Assembly: GCF_963676685.1 (NCBI RefSeq)
Contig: NC_092344.1
Coordinates: 92,658,749 to 92,722,748 of the forward strand
DNA: 64,000 nt
Source of the DNA: Mytilus edulis
Lineage: Eukaryota; Mollusca; Bivalvia; Mytilida; Mytilidae
Direction: 5' to 3'
A program made the position numbers and the translations under genes. Below the pieces are notes generated by a model. It was not told the DNA's origin. It saw only the letters and a program-made list of their open reading frames with translations, and ran no database searches. Below, piece by piece: positions 30,785 through 43,233 of the stretch; within the stretch, counting starts at the first letter, position 1; each line of letters begins with the position of its first letter.

Positions 30785-33600
30785 TTCAAAGCCTATAACT
30801 GTTTGTTGTTCCCCAATACCTCGTGTCCGATCAATGATTAAATATCCTAGTGTACAATTGACCTACTTCACTGGTAAGTACTTATTAATGTAAACATAAA
30901 AACAAGTTGCTTTCTTTAAAAAAAAGAAAAGCAATACATGAACCTAAGACTGCTGACTGCTGGTTCACCAATACTTTGTTGCTGAATTTGTGTTTGCTTT
31001 TGAATTGAAATAATTGACTGTGTTTAGAATAAGTCAGTTGAAAGTGTATATTTACATCCACTCTTTGAATATTTTTACATTTTAAAGCTAGACTATTTTA
31101 TTTAGTACTGTGGAATGTACATTAATTTTCCCAATGAATACCCTTTTGCAAATCCCAATTTCTCCTAACCGGATGACTTATGCAAATTGAACAAACCAAT
31201 CGCAATATAAATTTATGCACTCAGTTTGCTTTATAATCTGGAATTCTGCATGCATTTATTTTATATAACATATCTTTATATTTTGTTTCCTGCATTGATC
31301 TTCATGTTTTCAACTCGATATAAAAGCTGTATGTACTCATGGTAGATTTAAATGTTTAGATAAATCTAAAGTCCATTTTCCATGTACAATGAAACCTGTG
31401 GCATGCAACTGATAGGGACATCCTATAAAGAAACTTTTTCGGTCTCAAATGTTAAGGATTTACCGATTTTACTTAAATCAATTCAAATATTCTACAGGGA
31501 AACTTGGTTTTGCCGAAGAATATCTTAATTCAGATATTTTATGAATACCTGTATATTGTACCCTCAAAATAACCAATTTATATAAAAAGGTATGTAGATA
31601 TAAAAAGATACCAGAATTAAAAATAATGTTCACAAGACGCCAATATACAAAAAAAGCATCAGTGACACTCATATGAAAAAAGTGAAAATGCCAAATAAAT
31701 TACAAAGTTAAGGAATCTATTCCTTGGGTCGACGATCCATAGCTTTTCGAAAAGGTCAAACTTTATTATAGGACAGTGACTCAAATAAGAAACGAAAGGG
31801 AAACAGCTAGAGGTCAGGATACCGTAAGTAATGTTGACCGTGCATGGAAGTCAAATGTCAATCACTTACAGCTATATACTAAAATTAGATAAAAGAAACA
31901 AAAATGCACATTCACGAGTGAAATTAGTATTATAGGGATATTTTTAGATCGCAAACCGATAGTGTGCATTTGAAATGTGATCTATATTGTAAATGAATCA
32001 AGTAGGATAGTTGGGCAACACAGTGAATACAATTTTCAAAACCGTACCATAGTACAAATATGTAGATGTTATAAGGTTAAACTATTAAAACAAACAAACA
32101 AAAATTGAATTAAAATTTTATAATAAACTAACGTTACTGTTATAGTAATTGTTTTCAAATTCATCTGAATATATATATAATATCAATAAACACGAACGTC
32201 AGGTATTTACGGATGGACATTTTATTCATCGAATGAATCTATTTTTAAATTCTAACATTCCACTATGTGAATATATTACTATACAAAATATAAGCAAAGA
32301 CTTCTAACTCCATACTAAAACAGTATAAAAACATCAACAATATGGTTGTAAATAAATTTTGTTGTGATTATTGTTAATTATTTTTACGATTTTTGTGAGC
32401 TGCAAGGATTTAAAATCATGCTTTATGAATTGAAAACACACAAGTATTTTTATTCACGACCGTTTACAATTTAGATATTTAATAAATTTATCTTACTTTC
32501 CGTTTTATCTATATATTACAATACAAAAAAAAAATAATAATAATAAATACTCATAAAATCTAAATACTGAAACGGTTTGAAATAATTAAAGTAGAAATAT
32601 AATGATTATATTATTTATAAACACTTTTTTGTTTGGATGCAAAAAAATATTAAGATTTAATTTTTATGTTTCCTTTACAAATGAATATTCAAAAATACCA
32701 AAGCAGAGTATCTTGTCATATAAAATACTTATTTCTTAATTGCAACTCTGAAAATATTCTGATTTCAATCATTGTTAGTTTCTTCAGAAACATAAATACA
32801 GTATTTTGTACATATTTCTTTGATTCCGATTGAATTTATTTAAATACTTTTGATAAGAATTTTATCTTTTGGTTTTCCGATCTAATATTAATATTTTAAC
32901 CAGAATGTTCTCTCTCGTAAGTTTATGATGAAATACACAGCATCCCGTGGTTAAATCTTCAAACATAATTAGTTTACATGTTATCGAGACAACAGACAAT
33001 ACCACGTTATAATTGACCCAGACACACACAGTGTACAGTGGTCGTTTTAAAACAAATATAATTCCGGGAATTTTATTCTGACTTCCGGCCGAGAGATATC
33101 GAGTGGCACATAGGTCTACACATCCAAAACTCGCCAATATATAAGCATGAACCCACTTTGGACAACAATTAATACATGTCGTCAATATTAAGGAAGTGTA
33201 GAAACTAGTATATTTTTAGCATAGTATTTCCTCAAAATTTATTAGTTCGTAGATAATCCTCCATGGTGAAAATAATTTAAAAGAAAAAACAAAGCCATTT
33301 GCTGTTATAAGGAAACCTATTTGAAAGAATATAAAAAAACAAGGAGATGAGGGCTGCTTGCTGATGAGTCAACTGTATTCTCTACAGACGAAGTGACGAA
33401 AATGTAAGCCATGTATAGGGTTCTGCCCGGCCTTCAACAATAAATGAGCATAGCCAATACCGCTTGGAAAGCTCCAATAAGTCCCGACATGGCATATTGA
33501 GAAACAGTTTAAAAGAGATTAAACCAAACGGTTTTTTACTATACTATATATAAAAATATTAATTTTCGCGAACCATTTAGGTCACGGAAATTCCAAAATA
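30785..33600. other. USP upstream region and gene-poor DNA
   Basis: No further coding exon was found. The 5' UTR and promoter of the stress protein gene should start just above 30784, but no clear TATA box or heat-shock element array was identified. ORFs at 31478-31672 and 32862-33185 lack domains and codon bias and are not supported. Confidence 0.4.
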
Positions 33601-33604
33601 TGGC

Positions 33605-33995
33605 ATCAGTAAGGAGAGTTGTACAAACAATGTAAATACACAGAACCCCAACCAAACTTGCTTTAGCTAATAGTATTCATCTTTTTCTATTTTATATGTA
33701 CAAACAACATTCCATTTTTCAATAATTTTGATTAAAAAATTCCAAAATCTGAGTTAAAATAGGTCGAATGCCCCAAATAAACGTTGTCTGATTGGTTGAA
33801 GTACTGTGGCGTCGATGACAAGCACAGAAAGCCTCGATGTAAAGCACACGCTTCACAGGAATAAGGAGAGTTTTACAAATAATGTGAATACACAGATCCT
33901 CCATCCTATTTATGTTTTGCTGAAAATGTTGCAGTGTTCATCATTTCTGTTTTGATTCTGCTAACAACATTCCATTTTTTCTATAATTCCGATTT
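33605..33995. repeat. Local imperfect direct duplication, ~260-bp offset
   Basis: The segment 'gtaaggagagttgtacaaac ... acaacattccatttttcaat' (33610-33730) recurs in diverged form as 'ataaggagagttttacaaat ... acaacattccattttttcta' (33860-33985). The function is unknown; both lie in non-coding DNA. Confidence 0.6.
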
Positions 33996-34304
33996 AAAGA
34001 TGTGGAAACCCGTAATAAAAATAGATGGCCTCAATGATTTAAAAGCAACGCAAAAAATTCCGTTAATACGACCCTGAGTTCAACCGGGGTTATATAAACC
34101 GATTCACAAATAGATCTCCTTGCGCTCAAATGTAATTCTTAGTGAAGTATACGGGTAAATTCGTTTACGGAAATTTATACACACTTTATCATTAATATAT
34201 TACCAGGCTTTTGCATATTCACGTTTTTTTTATGCTCAACTTTAGTCAAATTCAATTCTATACATTTTTTTTACGTAAAGCAATAGGAGTAAGAATATTA
34301 TTTC

Positions 34305-35326
34305 GGCACTGGTTACGGTTACATGGAAATGTAACAATAATAAAAATATTAATGCAAAGTTGGGTAAGGAACCGATTAACTACGAATGTAACAATAATTA
34401 TTGAGGCTACGGTTACATTGCGTAATTGTTACACGAAAAACAGCAATATACGCTGGATTTATTAAATTCAAATCTTCTATGGTTTTGTTGCTTAATTCTT
34501 TCATATGTACCAAATAATACTTGTAATAATGACAAATAATATCAAATATTATTATTCAACAAACTGTGTTTAAATAGTTTTACGTATTAATGGTTTTGAT
34601 GTTCTTAAAGATACTGTCCCAAGTCAGGAGCCTCTGGCCTTTGTTAGTCTTGTATGCTTTTTAATTTTAGTTTCTTGTGTATAATTCGGAGTTTAGCTAG
34701 CGTCCATTATCACTATAACTAGTATACATATTTGTTAAGGGTTTTGCTGAAGGACGCCTCCGGGTTCGGGAGCTTCTCGTTACATTGAAGACCCATTGTG
34801 GCTTTCGGCTGTTGTCTGCTCTATAGTCGGGTTGTTGTCGCTTTTAAGTTGACATTTCCATTCTCAATTTTACTTCAGATAAGTAGTGTCTAAGGCAAAA
34901 ATTATAGTTCAATGGTTTGTTGTTGGGAACCGAGTCGGCTTTCTCAGTATTTAACTGCACACCTACTCTCATAACTGTCACTTTACTTTGAACAAAGGAT
35001 GAAGAGATTCCTATTACCAATTTAGTTTTGGGTGAAAAATTTAAAACTTTGGATTGGTTTGAAACGAAACTGATTTAATAACAAGACACACATTTCATAC
35101 AACTATACAAACGCAGTTCTCAGTGAAAAAATGATATATCAAAAGCAAAGCGAACATTGAAGTGCATTAATGTAACAATAACGCAATGTAACCGTAGCCT
35201 CAATAATTATTGTTACATTCGTAATTAATCAGTTCCTTACCCAACTTTGCATTCCGGCAATTAGTCTCCAATGTAACAATAATATTTTTATTATTGTTAC
35301 ATTTCCATGTAACCGTAGCCAGTGCC
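34305..35326. mobile_element. 1-kb foldback element with ~130-155 bp inverted arms
   Basis: The left arm (34305-34432) starts GGCACTGGTTACGGTTACAT and contains 'gttgggtaaggaaccgatta' and 'aataattattgaggctacgg'. The right arm (35171-35326) is its inverse and ends ATGTAACCGTAGCCAGTGCC. The arms are rich in GTAACAATAAT. The 740-bp interior carries an inverted family B repeat (34620-34870), a later or captured insertion, and no transposase. Target duplication could not be settled. Confidence 0.8.
34620..34870 (-). repeat. Dispersed repeat family B inside the foldback element
   Basis: The minus strand reads 'gagaatggaaatgtcaactt', then 'aatgtaacgagaagctcccg', 'aacccggaggcgtccttcag' and 'ggccagaggctcctgacttg'. 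It is longer than the other copies in the window. Confidence 0.7.
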
Positions 35327-37280
35327 TAATATTTCGCGCCAATTTAACCAGCATCACCACCACCATCAAAATTATTTACCGTTATCTTTGTGAAATTTCA
35401 GTTATATAGTTTATTAATTAGAGAAATTTTGGTAAGTATTACTTATTAATGTTAAGGTTCTACTGGTGTGCTTCTCTAGACCTTTTTGACGGTCAGTTTT
35501 ATCCCATTTATCTCAATATTATCCCCGATGACAAAAATGTCAACCCGACCTATTCGTGTCAAAAGTGAAAATCGATCTATTTGATGAACTAATTTCTTCA
35601 TAAACTGTACATGCATTATTTCTGTATTATTTGATAACCAATCACATTCACGTTGCATGTTTGCATGATAATGGGTTATGTATTAGTGGATTGTAAGGGC
35701 GATGCAACATGTGAGGTCTGCGCGATCACGTGACATTATTATTTGTAAACAAACATGCTCCCCGTGTAACACGTGTCTGAATTATCCTTTCAAAGTGTTA
35801 TGAATCTTTCAATCACTATTTTATGATATATTTTTCTGTTTTTAGGTTTGCATATCAGTAGTCAAAGTGAATTAGACATAGTTCTGAGTATTGTGTTTTT
35901 TTTTGTTTTTTTTTTTTAAATTAGAAGGTAAGTCTACATAACTTCATAAGTCATTATTTAACTCTGAGACTACTATAACACATTATAGTAGTCTCAGTTT
36001 AACTGAAGTCTAAAAAGATGACTTAACTTTCCCTCTTATTCTCCCTCTATTTTTGAAACCTGCATATCAAATGAAAGGGCATTTGCTCCCCTTCCCTGTC
36101 ATTTCCCTTTAAATTTGCTCAAAAGTCATAGTCCATTTATTGTAACGGCTGATTTGTGATTTTACCATCTTAACTGCAATTTTCATATTGAACACATTTG
36201 ACCATTCAGTATGAGTTCCCATGTATTTTTGTCTTATATGAAGGAGGTTTTAGGTCATGTTTTCCTAAACACCTTATTGCTATTTGTCTGTTTGGATTGT
36301 TAAAACCACAAATTCAAATATCGATAAATATGCAAGTTTTCAACAATCCAGGAGAATTGACATCCACGAAAAATATAGGAATCCACAGTAAGATTTAGGT
36401 TTTGATAAATTTTGGAAATGACATTAGGAAGTTATAAAACTTTATTCTTTGAATATGTTTCAAGCATATTACATGCATGCTCGGCACCGCTTTTTATCAG
36501 GAATTTTATAATTTATGTCTTAAAATTCAGGTTTTTTCCATTATAATAGGTGGATTTTCAAGTTAATGAGAAAAATGCTTTGTTCACTAATTCAGCAATG
36601 CTTTAACTGTTGTGAATGTGAGCTCCCTTCGGCTATTATTAGAATCTAGATTTACATCATTCATTTTCAATGTAAGAGTTCTCCTTTCATTCAAAAGGTA
36701 GATTTCCATGTTTGCTGGTCACTTGACTAGAAACTGCATTCAGTGATATTGTTTGTCTCAATTTACGCCTGAATTTCAGATTTTTCCTAATTACCAATCA
36801 CTAAAATAAATGTCTTTTAATACGTATTAAATACATGTAGCATTGTATGTAACTATCATATTCATGTTTTTATTTGACATTATGAAAGTACTATTGAGAT
36901 CCAGGATTCTGACTTGAATATAAAAGTATCTTTCAGTTTGAAACTACCTGACAATCATACTGAGTTCACACCTAATTTGAATTGGATTGCATTGACATTA
37001 ACTAATTTGAATTAGTTTAATTCACATTTGAAACGGTTTACATTAACAAACACATAGTTCAAATGCGAATCAAATGCAAGTGAATTGTTTGTCGATCTAT
37101 GGTCAACATGTGGGGGTATGACTATACCACTTTTACCAATTTTAAGAAACATTGTTGAATTTTATTTATGGAAGCTTACTTTTCATTTATATAAATTTAA
37201 GATTAACATTTCTGAGGTTATGGATTGTCTCTACTTATAAAGGGGGAGGATTCCCAGTTATTTAATATATTTAATTAAAT
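35327..37280. other. Gene-poor DNA with one perfect hairpin
   Basis: No gene or known repeat recognised apart from the hairpin at 35964-35997. Homopolymer T runs occur at 35898-35917. The ORF at 36198-36398 has no domain. Confidence 0.45.
35964..35997. repeat. Perfect 14-bp hairpin with 6-base loop
   Basis: CTGAGACTACTATA at 35964-35977 is followed by ACACAT and then its exact reverse complement TATAGTAGTCTCAG. Flanking bases (aactctgag / ctcagtttaac) extend the symmetry imperfectly. Confidence 0.9.
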
Positions 37281-38130
37281 TGTATTCAGGTGCGTAGATC
37301 CCTATATGCCAACACGCAACTGCATGCATATCAATTCAGCATGCAAAAAAAATATCAAAATAAAAATTTATAGCATTCGGCATGCAAAAAAAAAATGTCA
37401 ACATTTAAAGGAAACACAAATATGTTGTTTATAATAAACAAATCATTTAAAAATTGTATGTTTTTCGAATATCATAAATGCAGTTGTGAAAATGAATAAT
37501 CAGTCCCTTGCTTTAATGAAAATGAAAAATCTTGCTTCACTAGTGCAAAAAATGAATAATTTGTCCTCTTAGATTACAAAAATAAATAACCGATCAAAAA
37601 CAAATCCTCCTGCCCCCTCCCCCAGAATATCAAATGGTCGACCCCTAAGTCTATATATAGGATTTTTTTCTGCGACAAGTGCTTCAAACCATGTATTAAG
37701 ATTTTTGGATAAAGGACCACAATAGGTAAAAGTCCAATTTAATATTAAATGTTTTAAGTTCTTAGACTACATTCATTCTGTGTCAGAAACCTATTCTGTT
37801 TTGACTATTTGATCACAATCCAAATTCAGAGCTGTATCAGGCTTTAATGTTGTGTCCATACTTGCCCCAGCTGTTCAGGGTTCGGCCTCTGCTGTAGTAT
37901 CAAGCTGCGCCCTGTGGAGCATCTGGTTTATTTGAAGGGTAGATGTTCCCGGCCTGTTTATTAGTGGGATTGTGAATCAGGCCATTACTCTTCTCAATTG
38001 TATTAATGCATACTTTTCATGTTGGGACAGTTTCCCTCATTTTTGAAGGCTGTATGGTTGCCTATAATTGCTTTGTCATTTGAACATTTGTGGGTAGTTG
38101 TCTTATTGGCAATCTTATTACATATTTTAA
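37281..38130. repeat. Repeat-rich stretch including reverse family A
   Basis: About 37300-37620 shows repeated 'cggcatgcaaaaaaaa' and 'aaaatgaataat' text, recalled as a common mussel repeat. 37850-37960 has 'cagctgttcagggttcggcc', another recalled repeat. 37985-38130 is a reverse, diverged family A copy ('aaggctgtatggttgcctat', 'gtagttgtcttattggcaat'). No gene. Confidence 0.45.
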
Positions 38131-38432
38131 TTTTTATACGTATCCATCCTTCAGAAAAGTTGTTCCAAATGTAACGAATCCCCTCCAGGCTTGCCTTTAT
38201 CTTCATTGGAACAATTTTTGGGATACGATTGCTTTCAAGCAATCTGTAGACTTATACTGGTGGTTCAGAGCATTGCCCTCACGTCAATCGTTTTATTCTA
38301 AACATTAAGGAACATCTCAGATTCTTATGATTGTCTTGCTTTAATAGGTAAAAACAAACAAAGGGATTGAACTTTAACAACTTTCCTATAATGTTCTTTT
38401 CATAATCTTCATGTTTGATAATTCCCTTGACT

Positions 38433-38879
38433 TAGTATGAAATTCAAAACAGTGTAGCTGTGGCCATTGATTGACACATTAAAATCATTCATTGACTGGG
38501 ACAATTTAGGTGAACGTTTGTATGTAACGACCAATGCTCACTATGTACTTTTTAAAGACACTTAAACTATGGGGTCACCAAAGGTTCTCAACACCTAAAT
38601 AAAGTAATTCGAAAAATTAATCAGAAATAACACGATATTTTGATTTATATCAATTATATAAATCAAAACACAAAGGTTATTCCTGATTAATTTTTCGAAT
38701 TATTTTATAATTAAAGGCGTTAAGAAACCTTTGTTGACCCCACAGTTTAAATGTCTATCGTAGGTACGTCATGAACAGTGGTTGTTACAGACAAACGTTC
38801 ACGTAAATTGTCCCAGTCAATGGATGATTTTGATGGGTCAATCAATGGCCACAGCTACACTGTTTTGAATTTCATACTA
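38433..38879. mobile_element. 447-bp palindromic MITE with TA ends
   Basis: The two halves are reverse complements along about 220 bp. The left begins TAGTATGAAATTCAAAACAG and the right ends CTGTTTTGAATTTCATACTA. The centre lies near 38655 (ttttgatttatatcaattat). Mismatches are few. TA on both sides may be the target duplication. Non-coding. Confidence 0.85.
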
Positions 38880-39930
38880 TATGCGTGTTTTTAACAACAC
38901 GGAAAATCAGAATTAAGCAGTATTTATATTTAGTGTTTTTATAAATTTAGAAACACGTTAGAGGGAATTCCCAGTTTTGATAAAATGCGAGAGTTCTCTG
39001 AATTCCGATAAATCTATTTCTGTAATATAAGAACTGAGGTGGAGTTTTTCTTATATTTTACCTTTATGAAGGTACCTTTTGAGATTGTACTTCCATAAAG
39101 AAATAGAGAACTATCTAGGTCGTTTAATAAACATTTAGTATACGTTCTTTCTCCAGGTTTTTTTTTGGAAATTATGCGCATGGGTATAGTTTTCTTGACT
39201 TCGAGGGGTTTTCGATTAAATGGTTGCTCTGGATTCCCCACTCAATTAATTAATTTTTAACTCATGGGATCTTTTCTATGTATGTCTGCTATTGAAGGTT
39301 ATTATTGTTGCATAATTTTAAATCATATGCATCATTTAAATTAAAATAAATATAGTCCACATCGTAGAACACCCCTTCAGGTGAAATGGAGTCTTCCATA
39401 TTATTGTTTCGAGTTGTCTCCCTTCCAGAAGTAACTTGCGTGAATTCTGAATCGCAATACGTCGAGTATTAGCTCGTTCTGTCAATAAAGTGTATTATAT
39501 TAAAAACGATCGCAATTTAAACCGATAAATGTGTACGGAAAGGAGTCATGATCACTGACCGAAAGGAAATTAAATATTTAAAGAGTTAGGAATTGGGTTC
39601 CTCCTAGAATTAACGTAGGAAAATAGGTGATAAGATACGAAGTGAAAGACCTTCTCTCACTCTGAGTCTCAGTGACTGCTGTGGAAAGTAAACTTGGAAT
39701 TGATAGTACAAAAATAAAACACAATAGGCCTAATTGCGTTGTTCATACACTTTTATCCGGGATTGGCTATTTTGTAACTATTTTACATGTGCAGTTGAAT
39801 TAGTTTTGAAAATAATATTATCCAGCTACATGTATACATGTACATGTGTCAACGAAACAACGGCAATCGTATCCCTCTGAGCAATCTGCTCTTTGATTTT
39901 TTTGGGGGGAGGGTTCCAAACCAGTTGTTT
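38880..39930. other. Gene-poor DNA; nothing recognised
   Basis: The 75-residue ORF at 39014-39241 shows no domain. No repeat shared with other parts of the window was noticed. Confidence 0.45.
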
Positions 39931-39944
39931 ATAAATTGCAAATC

Positions 39945-40095
39945 AGGCCATTACTTTTCTTAATTTAATTGTTGCTTACTTAACATGTCTAGACTTTTTT
40001 TCTCTCACTTTTTAAGGCTGTATGGTTGCCTATAATTACTTTGTTATTTTAACCTCTGGAAAGCTGTCTCATTGGAAATTATACCACATATATAC
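39945..40095 (-). repeat. Dispersed repeat family A, diverged reverse copy
   Basis: 'aaggctgtatggttgcctat' and 'ctgtctcattggaaattata' match the copy at 37985-38130 and the family consensus read on the minus strand. Confidence 0.55.
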
Positions 40096-40379
40096 AGATT
40101 TTTATATGGATTGTAGACCTGAAAAAGATTTTCAAAGTTGAATATGCTGTAAACTTCAAACAACCTACTACTTATTTACCATGCATGTCTATCATGAAAC
40201 TTTTGATCAGAACTATATATAAGTGATTTCACCATTTCTTCATATGTGTACCACTATCAATCAACAGAACAAATGCAAATTATTTTTTTAATATTTGCAT
40301 ATGGTTTCCTTTAATTTCTCACATCTATTTTATTTGAATTTAGGGAAATAAGTATTATGTATATAAACAAATCTCATGT

Positions 40380-40815
40380 CGATATATAACACTAGAACAC
40401 ACCCGTGATAGCGCGGGTCCGTGACTGATATACAATTATGCGTACGCCTTATTTTAGTATTGGTATTGTCATCTGATAAAGTCATGCCGATTATAACATG
40501 TATAAGGTGCACAGTTTTCTCTGCTTTCATAATCTTTCTGTTTGAACCCGTCGACCTGGAATCTATCAATTATTAGTAATATTAATAATTTGGAAAACAA
40601 AAGGACCTGGAATGGAGTATTTTTTACTCAACTGTATACTGCAAAATTCTAAATACACTGTTTGGTGGTGCGCCTGTCAGATGCGGAAAATACAGATAAG
40701 GTAATAGGTAACAGGTGAAAATACTATTGGTATCGGTGTCGGACTCGATCCGGAACTTCTTAATTATTGGCAATATTAATTACGTGGAAAACAAATGGGC
40801 CTAGAGTGGTGTAAT
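40380..40815. repeat. Two imperfect units, 'aattattggcaatattaatt'-type
   Basis: 'cgtcgacctggaatctatca ... attaataatttggaaaacaa' (about 40549-40602) recurs as 'actcgatccggaacttctta ... attaattacgtggaaaacaa' (about 40743-40796), each followed by 'ggacctggaatgg' or 'gggcctagagtgg'. Upstream, 'aacacacccgtgatagcgcg' resembles a repeat I recall from mussels. Non-coding. Confidence 0.45.
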
Positions 40816-41835
40816 TTTTGGAAAATGACGCAGTCATTGTTCCATAACTGCCGACCTGATTTCTCTGCCTACCGCGCTTGGTTTCGTATTTACTAATTTC
40901 AATACAAACTGGAGGAATGTGCTTGTGTTATCATTATGCATGAGCATTGTGTAGTAATCAGCCAGGAACCAGTTTACAAACTAACTGGTTTCTGTTTGTA
41001 TTCCACTACAGTCGAAGAAAGTGTTGTAGTTTGACAGGAACCAGTCCAGAATTTTGTAAACTACAAAACGTAATCGGTTATTATCATTCCGTTTTGGTGT
41101 TTCATACCGACTTATATGGTTTGAATAAGCTTAAGACCCTTCAAACATTAATGTGATAGGTATATTAAAGACTGTTTTACAAAAGGATGAAACTGTTTTG
41201 CTTTAAAAGTCGTACTATAGTGATATATGTTATGTACGGATTTCTACTCTCACCGGTTAATTTCTTCTTTTACACGTGCTTTTGAAACTTCCTGTTTAAA
41301 CATCGCAAGTTTTAAAATTGTTTTTTGAGTGAATTAAACTTATTTTAACAATCACGAAGCGTTCGGGAATAATTTCAAGCAGTTTCTTCTTCTCTTTGAT
41401 GATGGAAAATAGGCTTTCTCAAGAAAATACCGCAAACGATCGCAGAGGAATTGAAACGTACAAGTCAAGTCGACACCTGGTTAAATTTGACGTCAATTCG
41501 GCTTCCAATAATATTTATTATAATATTTTCTATTCAATTAATTAATAACTGTTACCAAGTACATAGTGAATATTAGGTAAACAACGAGACCAAAGTGAAT
41601 ATGTTGTTGTGTATAAAAGTAAACAACGAAGCTATTGTTTTAACCATTAGACAATTATTAAAATTAAATGAAAAACTATGAGTCCCTTTCAATAAATCAA
41701 ACTTTCATGCCAAATAATTAGCAAATTTAAGGTGGTTTTTTTTCAGTAATGTTTAAACAGCATTAAACAAACAATCCTGTAAAAGACTTAACTGGTTAAA
41801 TAATGCATAAAAATATCCAATAAGGCTATTTTATT
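40816..41835. other. Gene-poor DNA; nothing recognised
   Basis: A 69-residue ORF at 40947-41156 contains an imperfect inverted repeat (accagtttacaaactaactggt) and no domain. The rest is featureless. Confidence 0.4.
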
Positions 41836-41945
41836 TTTTTCTGGGACGCCTTCCTAAGACGTTCGTAGGAAGGCTTCCTAAGAAGGCGTCCCAGAAAAAA
41901 ATTAACATAAGCCTTGTGGTCATAGGAAGGTGTCCCAGAATAAAA
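41834..41945. repeat. Hairpin built from TTCTGGGACGCCTTC units
   Basis: TTCTGGGACGCCTTC (41839-41853) is followed 28 bases later by its exact reverse complement (41882-41896), with flanking T and A runs extending the stem. A further inverse copy with one change (ataggaaggtgtcccagaat) follows at about 41923-41941. Confidence 0.85.
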
Positions 41946-42120
41946 TTTAAAAAGCCTTGCCAGACGTAATAATTATTTGGACTACTCATATATATCATTA
42001 AAAATACACCAAAAAATTCATGTAGTTGAGAAAAATAAATACATTCAAAATGTACATGAACATCCAAAAAAGTGAAAGTTAGTATTAACTCTTTTTGCTT
42101 TAAAAATTTACAACTGCATT

Positions 42121-42279
42121 TAAGTATTGAATGCTTTCTTTTGTAAATTCATTGAGGTGTAAAAGCGTTGACCGAAGTACTTTTTGTATGAAGCGCGTAA
42201 GCGCTTCATTCTAAAAATGTGCACACGGTCAACGCTTTTGCAACCCTATGAGGTTACAAAAAGAAACATTCAATACTTA
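42121..42279. mobile_element. 159-bp foldback MITE centred on GAAGCGCGTAAGCGCTTC
   Basis: Three nested stems are visible: an outer stem taagtattgaatg... with its inverse (42121-42146 / 42254-42279), AAAAGCGTTGACCG with its inverse (42161-42174 / 42226-42239), and the central GAAGCGC-GTAA-GCGCTTC (42190-42207). It has no coding capacity. I recall similar elements from mussel genomes. Confidence 0.85.
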
Positions 42280-42699
42280 TAATTACTTTTTTTAGCTAGG
42301 ATCATGAAAACACGAATTTTATAACTTTTTTATTCAATTCATCTGTGCACTTTATTGTGGGACCACGTGTTATCATGAATGAAAAGTTTTATTGAGTGAT
42401 GCAATTGCTTGAGGAATAACATGTGATGTGCAGTTAGCCAATCAGAATAAAGTATTATAATGAAACATATATCTAATGTAATTATAACAAAATACATTAC
42501 GTTGTAAGAGTTATCTCCCCAAACACTGTTTTTCTTGTGGCCACCTCTCCTTCGTAACCGTAAAAGATTTTATTTTACCAAATTGCTCGTTACATATTTA
42601 GGATAAGAATATTCGTTTGAACCATAGCTCTATGGGGACTCCATATGAGAGTTATTCCCCCTTTTTCATTTGATTCAAGCGATATGCATTTTCAACTGG

Positions 42700-43095
42700 T
42701 AAACCATAACTGATAGAGACCTAGGGTCTTCATGAGGTCATTGGTACTAAAAATGAAAATGAGGTCAATGTCAAAGGTCAAGGTCATATTATAAATTTTG
42801 ATTTTGGCTTATTTTCACTTCTTTTCAAATACTGTATGACATTTTGACAAATAATTATTCATAAATTATTAGTTGCGACATGTCCTTACTTGTATATTTT
42901 GGTTGAAAGGCTGTGCATACAATAAAAGGGAGTTTTTGTCCATCTTACATTTAAAATTACGCGTCAAGTGGTAGTACTCATTAACCAAACATATTAAAGA
43001 CCTAGGATATTTTGATTCAAGGTCCATGGTTTGTGACCTTGAAATTGAGGTCAAGGTCATAGGTTAATAGGACGTCATAAAGCCATAGGAACTAA
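42700..43095. repeat. Two ~290-bp units rich in AGGTCA half-sites
   Basis: 'gacctagggtcttcatgagg ... aatgaggtcaatgtcaaagg' (about 42718-42790) recurs in diverged form at 43000-43090 ('gacctaggatattttgattc', 'attgaggtcaaggtcatagg'). AGGTCA-type hexamers are concentrated here. In molluscs such units are dispersed repeats; hormone-receptor binding would be speculation. Confidence 0.5.
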
Positions 43096-43233
43096 CATTT
43101 TAAACTGATTTTTCATATTTCAATATAAAAATAGATCTTTTCTAGTGGAAAGACTTCAATTGTTCTCTGAACAATTTGTTTTTAATTTACATCATATTTT
43201 GTGGGAGAAGGGGGTTCAGACTATGTGGTATCA

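Noticed and set aside
32862-33185. 107-residue minus-strand ORF upstream of the stress protein gene
   Set aside because: No recognisable motif, no duplicated counterpart and no codon-level evidence; length is within chance for AT-rich DNA.
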